DNA of 64,000 nucleotides from Frankineae bacterium MT45 (lineage in GTDB: Bacteria > Actinomycetota > Actinomycetes > Mycobacteriales > Jatrophihabitantaceae). The stretch lies in the NCBI GenBank assembly GCA_900100325.1, contig LT629697.1, forward strand, positions 248,001 to 312,000, read 5' to 3'. Shown here in pieces: positions 25,305-32,836 of this stretch. Each line of letters starts with the position of its first letter. Position 1 is the first letter of the stretch. The position numbers and the translations under genes are program-made. The notes beneath the pieces are model-generated. The model was given only the letters and a program-made list of their open reading frames with translations. It was not told where the DNA came from and ran no database searches.

Positions 25305-26408
25305 ATGTCACGTTCGCTGACGCTGGCCCCGGTCGAGCTCGGAGTGCCTGAGGTGATCAGCGCCGCCAAGAAGCTGGCCGATGGGCACCCGGTCGTCCTC
25401 ATCGATACGACGGGCAGCACGGACGAGGGAGCACTGCTCCTCGCCGCCGAGACGATCACCACCGAGAAGATGGCCTTCCTGGTCCGCTACAGCTCGGGGT
25501 TCGTCTGCGCCGCGCTCCCGGCCGAGCAGGCCGACCGCCTCGGTCTGCCGGCGATGAGCGATCAGAATCAGGATCGCGGCCAGATCTCCTTCGGTGTCTC
25601 CGTCGACGCCTCCGAAGGAATCAGCACCGGCATCTCGGCCTACGACCGCGCGCGGACGGCCCGGCTGCTGGCCGACCCGGCGACCGTCCCGGGCGACCTT
25701 CGGCGGCCGGGGCACCTGGTGCCGGTCCGGACGGCCAACGCCGGTGTTCTGGCTCGCAGCGGCCTCGCCGAAGCGACGGCCGACCTCGCTGCGCTGGCCG
25801 GGCTGGCGCCGGTCTCGGTCTTCGCCTCGGTGGTGAGTGAGCTCTATCCGACCGAGCTGGCCGGAGCCGACGAACTCCGCACCTTTGCCCGCGAGCACGA
25901 CCTGCCGGTGGTGGAACTGCGCCAGGTGAAGACGCACCGGCTGCGCACCGAACGGCAGATCGGTCAGGAGGCCGAGGCGCGCCTTCCGCTGCCGGCCGGG
26001 AACTTCACCGCCGTGGGGTTCCGGTCGGCCATCGACGGGGCCGAACACCTCGCGCTGGTCGAGGCCCGCACCTGGACGGCCGCGGCGACCCGCCCACCAT
26101 CGGTGTATCTGCACGCCGAGTGCGTCATCGGTGATGTCTTCGGCTCCTTCGGATGCCCCTGCGGGCAGCGCCTCCAGGCGGCGATCGAGGAACTCGGCCG
26201 GCGGGGCAACGGTCTCGTCCTCTACCTGCGCACCGGCCAGCGAGGCTCGACCCGGCTCACCGAGACGCTCGCCGGTCTCGCCGCCGGATCGGCCTGCCCG
26301 GCCACGCTGACGCCCGAACAGCGCTCCGTCGCAGCCGAGATGCTCCTCGACCTCGGGATCGAGCAGACGGTGAGCCTGGGGGAGGTACCGCTGCTGCTGG
26401 CCCGCTGA
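25305..26408 (+). CDS. RibBA-like two-domain protein lacking key catalytic residues
   Basis: A protein of 367 aa. Residues ~15-210 have the DHBP synthase (RibB) fold (LLAAETITTEKMAFLVRYSSG, RRPGHLVPVR), and ~225-367 the GTP cyclohydrolase II (RibA) fold. The RibB acidic loop, normally DDEDRENEGD, reads DTTGSTDEGA (34-43), losing the Arg, one Glu and the final Asp; the late Glu of the CEL motif is also absent. The RibA zinc cysteines are kept (HAEC, GCPC; 273, 284, 286), but the HRQEGRGIGL loop has become YLRTGQRGSTRL, and the TNNP-K tail is missing. It is probably not a riboflavin enzyme; it may bind flavin or nucleotide precursors. It starts 1 bp after the flavin reductase stop. Confidence 0.8.
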   Translation: MSRSLTLAPVELGVPEVISAAKKLADGHPVVLIDTTGSTDEGALLLAAETITTEKMAFLVRYSSGFVCAALPAEQADRLGLPAMSDQNQDRGQISFGVSVDASEGISTGISAYDRARTARLLADPATVPGDLRRPGHLVPVRTANAGVLARSGLAEATADLAALAGLAPVSVFASVVSELYPTELAGADELRTFAREHDLPVVELRQVKTHRLRTERQIGQEAEARLPLPAGNFTAVGFRSAIDGAEHLALVEARTWTAAATRPPSVYLHAECVIGDVFGSFGCPCGQRLQAAIEELGRRGNGLVLYLRTGQRGSTRLTETLAGLAAGSACPATLTPEQRSVAAEMLLDLGIEQTVSLGEVPLLLAR

Positions 26409-26456
26409 CCGGTCAGCGAGAGCAGGGCCGCTTCCGGGTCTGGCAGAGTTGGTCGG

Positions 26457-27593
26457 ATGTGGGCGATCCTCGGCGTGGCCGGTCTGGCCGTGGTCGTCAC
26501 CGGGTGGCTCCCTGCTCATGTGGCCCACGACGTGGCGATCACCCGGGCCGGGCCCATCCTGGTATTCCTACTGGCGATCACGGTGCTGGCCGAACTGGCC
26601 GACCGGGCCGGGGTCTTCGATGCCGCGGCCCGCGCCTGCGCCCGTGCCGCCCGAGGCTCAACCGTCCGGCTCTTCCTGCTCATCAGCCTGCTGGGGACCC
26701 TCACCACCATCGGGATGAGCCTCGATACCACGGCGGTTCTCCTCACCCCAGTCGTGCTCAGCCTCGCCGATCGGCTGGGGCTTCGGCCGCTGCCGTTTGC
26801 GCTGCTCGCGGTCTGGCTGGCCAACACGGCCAGCCTGCTCCTCCCCGTCTCGAACCTGACGAACCTGCTCGCGGTGCAGCACACCAACATCTCCGCGCTG
26901 CGCTTCGCCGGCCGGATGGCGCTGCCGGAGATCGTCGCCGTCGCCTTCACCGTCGCCTACCTGGGGTTCCTCTACCGGCGCGACCTACGGACCGGCTACG
27001 CGGTACCCGACCCGGAACCACCCGCTGACGTCTGGACGTTCCGGATCTGCGCGCTGGCCTGCATCGCGCTGGCCCCCGGTGTCCTCCTCGGGGCGCCGCC
27101 GTGGGCCGTCGCCGTCGGCTGTGCAGTTGCCGCGACCGCGGTCTTCCTGATCCGGCGCCGCGGCGATCTCGCCTGGTCGCTGCTGCCCTGGCGGCTGCTC
27201 ATCCTGACCGAGGGCCTCTTCCTCACCGTCAGCGCACTGGCGCTGCACGGCGGCACCCGCCTCATCGAGCGCCTCACCGGCGACAACACGCTCGCCACCA
27301 CCGCGGTCGCCGCCGGCACCAGCAATCTGGTGAATAACCTCCCCGCGTACCTGGCGGTCGAGACGACGATCCCGCCGGCCCACACGACCCAGCTCTTCTC
27401 GGCCCTCCTCGGGACGAACACGGGACCACTGGTGCTGCTCTGGGGGTCGCTGGCGACGCTGCTGTGGCGGGAACGGTGCCGGGCCCGCGGCGTGCACGTC
27501 TCGGCCTGGACGTTCGCGGCGGTCGGACTCGGCGGCGTCCCGCTGATGCTGCTGGGCACCTGGGGCGCCCTGCTGGTGACGGACATCCGATGA
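26457..27593 (+). CDS. ArsB/NhaD-like (ion transporter superfamily) permease
   Basis: A protein of 378 aa with about 10 membrane segments. FLLAITVLAELADRAGVFD (about residues 37-55) and LLISLLGTLTTIGMSLDTTAVLLTP resemble the ArsB/NhaD/SLC13 fold, and the second repeat carries SNLVNNLPAYLAVE, the NNLPA motif seen in ArsB-type transporters. No arsenic genes (arsR, arsC) are nearby, so arsenite is not implied; an organic or inorganic anion is possible. It is coupled to the next gene by ATGA and lies 48 bp after the RibBA-like gene. Confidence 0.83.
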   Translation: MWAILGVAGLAVVVTGWLPAHVAHDVAITRAGPILVFLLAITVLAELADRAGVFDAAARACARAARGSTVRLFLLISLLGTLTTIGMSLDTTAVLLTPVVLSLADRLGLRPLPFALLAVWLANTASLLLPVSNLTNLLAVQHTNISALRFAGRMALPEIVAVAFTVAYLGFLYRRDLRTGYAVPDPEPPADVWTFRICALACIALAPGVLLGAPPWAVAVGCAVAATAVFLIRRRGDLAWSLLPWRLLILTEGLFLTVSALALHGGTRLIERLTGDNTLATTAVAAGTSNLVNNLPAYLAVETTIPPAHTTQLFSALLGTNTGPLVLLWGSLATLLWRERCRARGVHVSAWTFAAVGLGGVPLMLLGTWGALLVTDIR

Positions 27594-28723
27594 GCGCCGA
27601 CCGGCTGGATCTCCGCACCCGCAATCGCACGCTGCTGCAGCGGCAACTCCTCCTGGAACGCAGCGAAATCACGCCGCTGGCCGCGATCGGGCACCTGATC
27701 GGCCTGCAGTCACAGGCGCCGATGCCCCCGTACTTCGGGCTCTGGTCCCGGTTGGCCAACTTCGCGCCGGCGGACCTCGCGGCGCTGCTGCTGAATCGCC
27801 AGGTGAGCCGGCTGGTGATGATGCGCAGCACGGTGCACCTGATGACCTCCACCGACGCCCTGGACCTGAGGCCGCTGCTACAGCCGATGCTCGACCGCAG
27901 TTTCGGATCCTCTGCCTTCAATCGAGCCCTCGTCGCCGGCGCGGTCGATCGCGACGAACTCACCGCGGCCGGTCGCGCGATCGTCGAGGAGGCCCCCCGC
28001 ACGGCGGCCGCCCTCGGCCGCGAACTGGCCGGACGCTGGCCGGAGGTCGACCCAGCCGCCCTGGCCCAGGCGATCCGGAGCTGGGTACCGCTGGTGCAAC
28101 TGCCGCCCCGGGGCATCTGGGGAAGTTCCGGCCAGACGACCTATGACACCGCCGAACACTGGCTGGCCGACCTTCCGCGGCCGACGACGAGCGAACCCCT
28201 CCCGGCACGTCTGGCCGAACTGACCCACCGCTACCTGGCCGCCTTCGGCCCGGCGAGTGTGGCCGATCTGCAGAAATGGTCAGGGCTGACCCGGCTGCGC
28301 GAGATCACCGACGGGCTTCCACTGCGCCGCTACCTCGACTCCGGCGGGCAGGAGTTGTTGGACGTCGAGGGAGGGCAACTGGTCGACGGGCAGACCCCGG
28401 CGCCGGTGCGACTACTCGCCGAGTTCGACAATGTGCTGCTCTCCCACGCTGAACGCAGTCACGTCTTCGACGACGGGCACCGGCTGAGGTTCATGACCCA
28501 GAACGGGTTGGTGAGTTCGACGGTTCTGGTCGACGGCTTCGTCGCCGGCCGGTGGCGGGCCGAGAAGATCGCGGCGGGTGAGCGGCCGCGCATCGCGGTA
28601 GAACTATTCGCGCGGGTCAGCGCCGCGCAGCGCCACGAGGTGACGGCCGAGGCGATCCGTCTGGGCGCGTTCATCGCTCCGGAGGCCGAGCGCGCCGACG
28701 TGACGATCGAGGTGGCGGGCTAG
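27590..28723 (+). CDS. Winged-helix DNA-binding domain protein (YcaQ/AlkX-related)
   Basis: A protein of 377 aa. The N-terminal RTRNRTLLQRQLLLER and IGHLIGLQSQAPMPPYFGLWSRL, then RLVMMRSTVHLM, match PF06224-type winged-helix proteins, related to the YcaQ/AlkX DNA glycosylase group. The central FGPASVADLQKWSGL and the final RPRIAVELF are also family positions. Many actinobacterial members lack a tested activity. It is coupled to the permease (ATGA) and is the last gene of the flavin-linked operon. Confidence 0.82.
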   Translation: MSADRLDLRTRNRTLLQRQLLLERSEITPLAAIGHLIGLQSQAPMPPYFGLWSRLANFAPADLAALLLNRQVSRLVMMRSTVHLMTSTDALDLRPLLQPMLDRSFGSSAFNRALVAGAVDRDELTAAGRAIVEEAPRTAAALGRELAGRWPEVDPAALAQAIRSWVPLVQLPPRGIWGSSGQTTYDTAEHWLADLPRPTTSEPLPARLAELTHRYLAAFGPASVADLQKWSGLTRLREITDGLPLRRYLDSGGQELLDVEGGQLVDGQTPAPVRLLAEFDNVLLSHAERSHVFDDGHRLRFMTQNGLVSSTVLVDGFVAGRWRAEKIAAGERPRIAVELFARVSAAQRHEVTAEAIRLGAFIAPEAERADVTIEVAG

Positions 28724-28759
28724 AGCGGTTGAGGCGTGGCGCTCGCTCAAAGGAGCCGG

Positions 28760-28805
28760 AAAATAAAACGGCTCCGGGTCTGTCACGAGGACAGACCCGG
28801 AGCCG
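28760..28805 (-). terminator. Strong intrinsic terminator (minus strand)
   Basis: A perfect 16-bp stem (28769-28784 with 28790-28805) and a 5-nt loop. On the minus strand it is followed by TTTTATTTT (28768-28760). On the plus strand no U-run follows, so it acts mainly on transcription coming from the right, where no minus-strand protein gene exists. Confidence 0.85.
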
Positions 28806-28856
28806 GCTAGCCGGTGAAGGAGCGCCGCATCGAGTGAACGATGGCGCTGGTGACTC

Positions 28857-29000
28857 GGTCTCGATGGAACCCCCGTGCCGCGAGACCGGCGTGCTGGACC
28901 CGATCGGAACCCCCGAACCGACTAAGTCCACTGTGTTCGATCAGATCCCCAGAACCGATCGAGCACCCCATTCGAATGAAGCCCCAGATCCACTCGAATG
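28857..29000. repeat. Tandem array of four C-loop (G-loop) hairpins, ~37-nt period
   Basis: Plus-strand stems: 28857-28863/28881-28887 (7 bp); 28896-28899/28926-28929 with inner 28904-28907/28918-28921; 28933-28942/28957-28966 (10 pairs with one U-G on the plus strand); 28969-28975/28994-29000 (7 bp). Loop C-runs: 28870-28874, 28910-28914, 28947-28950, 28982-28985. Unit starts are 39, 37 and 36 nt apart, and the loops share a CCCC-x-GA-x-CC core. Confidence 0.65.
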
Positions 29001-29047
29001 CTTGTCACACTTCTTTGCTAGCTGTAACCCTAAGTACCGCTAAAGAG

Positions 29048-29076
29048 AATTTAGCTTGCGTGGTACTCGAAGTCAA
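29048..29076 (-). promoter_or_regulatory. Minus-strand sigma70-like promoter
   Basis: Read on the minus strand: TTGACT (29076-29071), a 17-nt spacer, TAAATT (29053-29048). The predicted start is near 29041. A nested hairpin (29033-29067: AGTACC/GGTACT and GCTAAA/TTTAGC) overlaps the -10. The only downstream element before the terminator is the hairpin array. Confidence 0.5.
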
Positions 29077-29284
29077 GCAAACTTTTGCACGCTGAATGAA
29101 GACGCGTTCGGACCTTACAAACCGCCCATTCATATCGGACAAAAGCCATGGATTGTCGAGTGGTTACCGGCGAGTCAGAATTTTTTTACGCGAACCCCCG
29201 CGCCCCGGAAACGGAAGCGGAGAACTTGTTGAACCTCTAAATAGATTCTTCTCAGCATCTCCCGAATCCTGCCGATGGAAGGGC

Positions 29285-30784
29285 ATGACCGGAATGACGT
29301 TCCCGGTGTCGGGGACCGAAGCGCTTAGCGCTGACGTGCGGGGCACGCCTGTGAGCAAGCGCCGACTCGACCTGCTGCGCATCGCGGCGGCTGAGTCCAC
29401 CTCCGCACAACTCGCCTTGACGGTCACCAACAACGCCACCGCGCCTCGCGTCGTCTGGGCCAATGCCGCGCTGCTGGAGCTCCTCCACCTCGAGTCCGAG
29501 GACCTCGTCGGGCAGCCGCTCCTGGCTCCGGAGCCGGGGCACCTGCACGCCGTCGATCCCCGCGCTGCCGAGGCGCGCGCCGGGGACATCCGTGCGGTAG
29601 AACTGCGCGCCGTCGATCTACGTGGCGCCGAAACCCAGCCGTCCAAGTCCGGCCCCGACTGGAGCGAGGTCGTCATCGACGCTCTCGACCCAGTACTGCG
29701 CACCGACGACCCGCAGTGGCACAGCGCCACCGCGCGGATGCCCGATCGCAGCCTCGTTCAGGTTCAAGTCAGGGTCACCGCAGCCCCGGAGATCGGCTGG
29801 ATCGTCTCGCTGCGCCCGGTGAGTGATGAGGTCCGCGTCGCCGAGGAGGCCCAGCGCGAATCCGAGCACCGCTTCCGCGCCCTGGCCGACTATGCCCCGG
29901 TCGGCATCGTCGTCTCCGAGGCCGGAGTCCGGGTCGGGTACGTCAACGCCCGCTTCGCCGAGATCACCGGCCGCGAGCGCCCAGCGCTGCTCGGCACCCG
30001 GTGGCTCAACACGATCCACCCCGAAGACCTCCCCGGCCTGCTCGAGTCCCTCGACGAGGTGATGGCCGGCAAGCCGATCGAGGCCACCGTCCGGATCGTC
30101 TCGGCCTCCGACGCGCAGCGCTGGGCGCAGTTCCGGCTTGCCCCGGTCACCACCCCGCGCCGGGCCGGCGGCTTCATCGGCACCGTCGAGGACATCACGG
30201 CTCGCCGGGCCTGGGAGACGCAGCTGGCCTACCAGGCCGGACACGACGCCCTCACCGGGTTGGCCAACCGGCGCAACCTGATGGAGACGCTCACCGAACT
30301 CCTCACCAGCCGGCGCTCCCGCGATCACAAACTGGCGATCCTCTTCTGCGACCTCGACGACTTCAAGCGCATCAACGACACGCTGGGCCACGACGCCGGC
30401 GACCGCGTCCTCATCGAGGTGGCGCAGCGACTCACCGCCACCGCTCGCGATCACGACCTGGTCGCTCGCATCGCCGGCGACGAGTTCGTCGTCGTGATCC
30501 GCGAGATTCACGACATCGCCGACGCCGAAGCGGCGGCCGGACGCCAACTGGCCGCTCTGGTCCCGGCCTTCCACGTCGCCGGTCAGTCGGTGAGCATCTC
30601 GGCCAGCATCGGTCTCGCGCTGGCCGAGGACTACGACGACCCGACCTCGCTACTGCGCGCCGCCGACCGCAGCATGTACGTCGCCAAGGGCAGCGGTCAG
30701 GGAACGTTCCGATCGGCCACGACGAGCGGCCGCCGTGGTGGCCAGGAGCCGACCTTCGAGCCAGACAACCCGGAAATTCGATGA
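29285..30784 (+). CDS. PAS-GGDEF diguanylate cyclase
   Basis: 499 aa from ATG 29285 (GGAAGGG just upstream). Two PAS regions (about residues 20-180 and 200-310) precede a GGDEF domain (about 320-475). The active-site motif reads AGDEF (397-401), a variant that is often still active, and an RDHD inhibitory site lies five residues before it. DLDDFKRINDTLGHDAGD is canonical. Within PAS1 lies a five-fold pentad repeat (AVDPR, AAEAR, AGDIR, AVELR, AVDLR; 29549-29623). It makes cyclic di-GMP in response to a PAS signal. It is coupled to the HDOD gene by ATGA. The start could be further upstream, but the leader looks non-coding. Confidence 0.88.
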   Translation: MTGMTFPVSGTEALSADVRGTPVSKRRLDLLRIAAAESTSAQLALTVTNNATAPRVVWANAALLELLHLESEDLVGQPLLAPEPGHLHAVDPRAAEARAGDIRAVELRAVDLRGAETQPSKSGPDWSEVVIDALDPVLRTDDPQWHSATARMPDRSLVQVQVRVTAAPEIGWIVSLRPVSDEVRVAEEAQRESEHRFRALADYAPVGIVVSEAGVRVGYVNARFAEITGRERPALLGTRWLNTIHPEDLPGLLESLDEVMAGKPIEATVRIVSASDAQRWAQFRLAPVTTPRRAGGFIGTVEDITARRAWETQLAYQAGHDALTGLANRRNLMETLTELLTSRRSRDHKLAILFCDLDDFKRINDTLGHDAGDRVLIEVAQRLTATARDHDLVARIAGDEFVVVIREIHDIADAEAAAGRQLAALVPAFHVAGQSVSISASIGLALAEDYDDPTSLLRAADRSMYVAKGSGQGTFRSATTSGRRGGQEPTFEPDNPEIR

Positions 30785-31593
30785 TTACGGCGGTCGACGT
30801 ACTTGCACGCTTCGAGGACCTGCCCTCCAGGGCCGGTGCTGCCACCAGAGTGCTCGTGCTGGCCGATGACGCCGACACCACCGCCACCGACCTCGCCCAC
30901 GCCATCGGCACCGACCCTGCCTTCGCCGCACTCGTGATCTCGCTGGCCAACTCGGCCTACTACGGGCTGGGGGGTCGGGTTACCACGCTGCACTACGCCG
31001 TCTCGGTGATCGGCTTCCAGACGATCCGCAGCCTCGCCGTCACCCTGGCCGCCGGCCTCGACAACCCGAAGTCAGTTCCAGCCGGCTTCTGGGAGCAGGC
31101 GGCCACCGCGGCCGCCGCCTCGAACCTGCTGGCGCCGATGCTCGGCGCGAGCGCCGGTGATGCCTTCAGCCTCGGGCTGGTACACACGCTCGGCTCGGCC
31201 CTGCTTCACCAGCACTCCCCGCTGCCCGCACTCTGCCTGCCATTCCCGGACGACGCCTACGAGCTGGACGTCAAGGAGCGGGAGCTCTACGGCATCGGCC
31301 ACGCCGCCGCCGGGGCCCAGGTGCTGGCCGGCTGGCGCTTCCCGGAGCGACTCTGCACGCTCATCGCCGGCCACCACTCCCCGCCTCTTCCGAACGCTGC
31401 GCCCCTCGAGCGCGTTCTGCACGCCTCCCGCGCACTGAGTGACCTCGTCCTCAGCGCCGACCCCAACCGCGAGCGCATCGAGCACTCGCTGGTCTGGATG
31501 AGCGAGGGGCGGATCGCGCCGTCAGACGTCGATGCGCTGGCCCGCGACCTGGAGCGCGACGCCGAATCGCTGCTGGCCCTGCTCCCCACCTGA
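30781..31593 (+). CDS. HDOD domain signalling protein
   Basis: A protein of 270 aa. The HDOD domain spans about residues 10-200: LPSRAGAATRVLVL, ALVISLANSAYYG, VTTLHYAVSVIGFQTIRSLAVTLA. HDOD proteins have an HD-like helical fold without phosphodiesterase residues and act in regulation. ATGA overlap with the diguanylate cyclase gene implies joint function, perhaps as output or partner of the cyclic di-GMP pathway (inference). Confidence 0.87.
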   Translation: MITAVDVLARFEDLPSRAGAATRVLVLADDADTTATDLAHAIGTDPAFAALVISLANSAYYGLGGRVTTLHYAVSVIGFQTIRSLAVTLAAGLDNPKSVPAGFWEQAATAAAASNLLAPMLGASAGDAFSLGLVHTLGSALLHQHSPLPALCLPFPDDAYELDVKERELYGIGHAAAGAQVLAGWRFPERLCTLIAGHHSPPLPNAAPLERVLHASRALSDLVLSADPNRERIEHSLVWMSEGRIAPSDVDALARDLERDAESLLALLPT

Positions 31594-31654
31594 TCCTGCT
31601 TTTCTTCACGCGCAGCCGCGGATTCGAGTTGCCGACTGGGGCAGACTGGACCTC

Positions 31655-32275
31655 ATGTACGTCCCCCATCACTTTGCCGTCTCCGACGAGCAGACCCGCG
31701 CCATGCTCGAGTCGGTGACAGCAGCTGAACTGGTGACGCCGACGGCCGACGGCCTGGTCGCGACCTTCCTGCCGCTGGTCTACGACGCCGAGACGAAGTC
31801 ACTCCTCGGCCACGTGGCGCGGGCCAATGAGCACTCGGGCGCCAAGCCCACCGGCGAGTCACTGGTGATTGCCCGCGGCGCCGACGCCTACATCTCACCC
31901 AACTGGTATGCGGCCAAGCGTGAGCACGGCCGGGTGGTCCCGACCTGGAACTACAGCACCCTGCACGTCCACGGCCGGCTGCAGTTCCACGACGACACCG
32001 GCTGGCTGGAGGGCCTCGTCACCCGACTCACCGATCGGCACGAGTCGATCTTCGCCGAGCCGTGGCAGGTCTCCGACGCGCCGCGCAAGTACGTCGAGGG
32101 GCAATTGAAGGCGATCGTCGGGGTCCAGCTGCACATCACCCGCGTCGAATCCAAAGCAAAACTAGGGCAGAACCGGTCGATTGAGGATCAGGCCGGGGTT
32201 GTCGACGGCCTGCGCGAGGTCGACCCGGGCAGCCCCGTCGCCGAGCAGATGCAGCGCAATCTCGTCGCCGAATAG
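31655..32275 (+). CDS. paiB: PaiB-type FMN-binding protein
   Basis: A protein of 206 aa. MYVPHHFAVSDEQ, ATFLPLVYDAE, GHVARANEHS, and DAYISPNWYAAKREHGRVVPTWNYSTLHVHG are the conserved FMN-binding split-barrel segments of the PaiB family, and the C-terminal KLGQNRS motif is present. Bacillus PaiB is a negative regulator of sporulation and protease genes; in actinobacteria the role is unclear. Start ATG 31655. Confidence 0.92.
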   Translation: MYVPHHFAVSDEQTRAMLESVTAAELVTPTADGLVATFLPLVYDAETKSLLGHVARANEHSGAKPTGESLVIARGADAYISPNWYAAKREHGRVVPTWNYSTLHVHGRLQFHDDTGWLEGLVTRLTDRHESIFAEPWQVSDAPRKYVEGQLKAIVGVQLHITRVESKAKLGQNRSIEDQAGVVDGLREVDPGSPVAEQMQRNLVAE

Positions 32276-32331
32276 CTGATCCTGCGGCGCAGGTAGGGGG
32301 CGCTGGGACTCGCGTGCGAGACGATGTGGGC

Positions 32332-32793
32332 ATGCATCCGAACGAGGAACTGATCCATCGCTTCTATGCCGCCCTGAACGATCAGGACGCCGAGACGATG
32401 GGCGCCTGCTACTCCGACGCGGCCACCTTCACCGACCCGGCCTTCGGACGCCTCACCGCGGCCGAGGTGCGCGGGATGTGGAGCATGCTGCTGGGGCGGG
32501 CCAGAGACCTGCGGGCCGACGTCAGTGGCGTGCGGGCCGACGACGACACCGGCGCCGCGCACTGGGACGCGCACTACCTGTTCGGGGCGCACCGGGTCCA
32601 CAACTCGATCGATGCCTCGTTCCGCTTCCGCGACGGCCTCATCGTCGAGCACGAGGACGTCTTCGACTGGCCGCGCTGGGCCGGTCAGGCGCTCGGGTTG
32701 GCCGGGCGCCTGCTGGGGCGGACGTCCTACCTGCACGAGAAGGCGCGATCCACGGCCCGGCAGCAACTGGACGCCTACCTCGCCAGCCACTGA
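32332..32793 (+). CDS. SnoaL/NTF2-like nuclear transport factor 2 fold protein
   Basis: A protein of 153 aa. EELIHRFYAALNDQDAETMGACYSDAATFTDPAFGRL is the standard opening of SnoaL-like NTF2 proteins, and FRFRDGLIVEHEDVFDW a typical closing strand. The ligand or reaction is unknown. The stop codon lies inside the first unit of a 15-bp tandem repeat, so the C-terminal codons ASH-stop are repeated immediately after. Confidence 0.88.
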   Translation: MHPNEELIHRFYAALNDQDAETMGACYSDAATFTDPAFGRLTAAEVRGMWSMLLGRARDLRADVSGVRADDDTGAAHWDAHYLFGAHRVHNSIDASFRFRDGLIVEHEDVFDWPRWAGQALGLAGRLLGRTSYLHEKARSTARQQLDAYLASH

Positions 32794-32826
32794 CGAGCCA
32801 GCCACTGACGAGCCGGCCGCCGACCA
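32782..32826. repeat. 15-bp tandem repeat across the SnoaL stop codon
   Basis: Two identical units GCCAGCCACTGACGA (32782-32796 and 32797-32811) and a third degenerate unit (32812-32826, 10 of 15 matching). The unit duplicates the last codons and stop of the preceding gene. Confidence 0.85.
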
Positions 32827-32836
32827 GCCAGCGGTC

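Larger units (their letters stand above)
28760..29041 (-). ncRNA. Predicted small RNA of about 280 nt with G-run hairpins
   Basis: The boundaries are inferred from a sigma70-like promoter at 29048-29076 and an intrinsic terminator at 28760-28805, both on the minus strand. The interval has no plausible coding frame. Its RNA would carry four tandem hairpins, each with a GGGG or GGGGG run in the loop, plus an AGCGCC-AUCG/CGAU-x-GGCGCU hairpin just before the terminator. Length and setting allow comparison with actinobacterial Ms1-type RNAs, but I cannot show homology. The opposite strand would present C-rich loops like the 6C RNA. Confidence 0.45.
28724..29284. other. 561-bp AT-richer non-coding region with dense secondary structure
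   Basis: This is the longest gene-free stretch in the window. It contains a strong minus-strand terminator (28760-28805), four consecutive C-loop hairpins (28857-29000), a nested hairpin (29033-29067) overlapping a minus-strand promoter, a T7 run near 29181, and a further GAACCCCCG copy at 29192-29200. The GGDEF gene's frame is open back to 29096, but the base composition and codon use there do not look coding. Confidence 0.7.

Noticed and set aside
26457-27593. Arsenite efflux pump assignment
   Set aside because: There is no arsR, arsC or arsM nearby and only fold-level motifs; the operon context is flavin-related.
28769-28805. The strong hairpin as terminator of the plus-strand flavin-linked operon
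   Set aside because: No U-run follows on the plus strand; the A-rich tract is on its 5' side, which makes it a minus-strand terminator. It may still slow plus-strand transcription.
28857-29000. Short CRISPR array
   Set aside because: The spacing is regular, but the units share structure rather than an identical repeat, and there are no spacers or cas genes.
29096-29284. N-terminal extension of the GGDEF protein from 29096
   Set aside because: The stretch is AT-richer, contains a T7 run and stem sequences, and the predicted residues look non-coding; GGAAGGG precedes ATG 29285.
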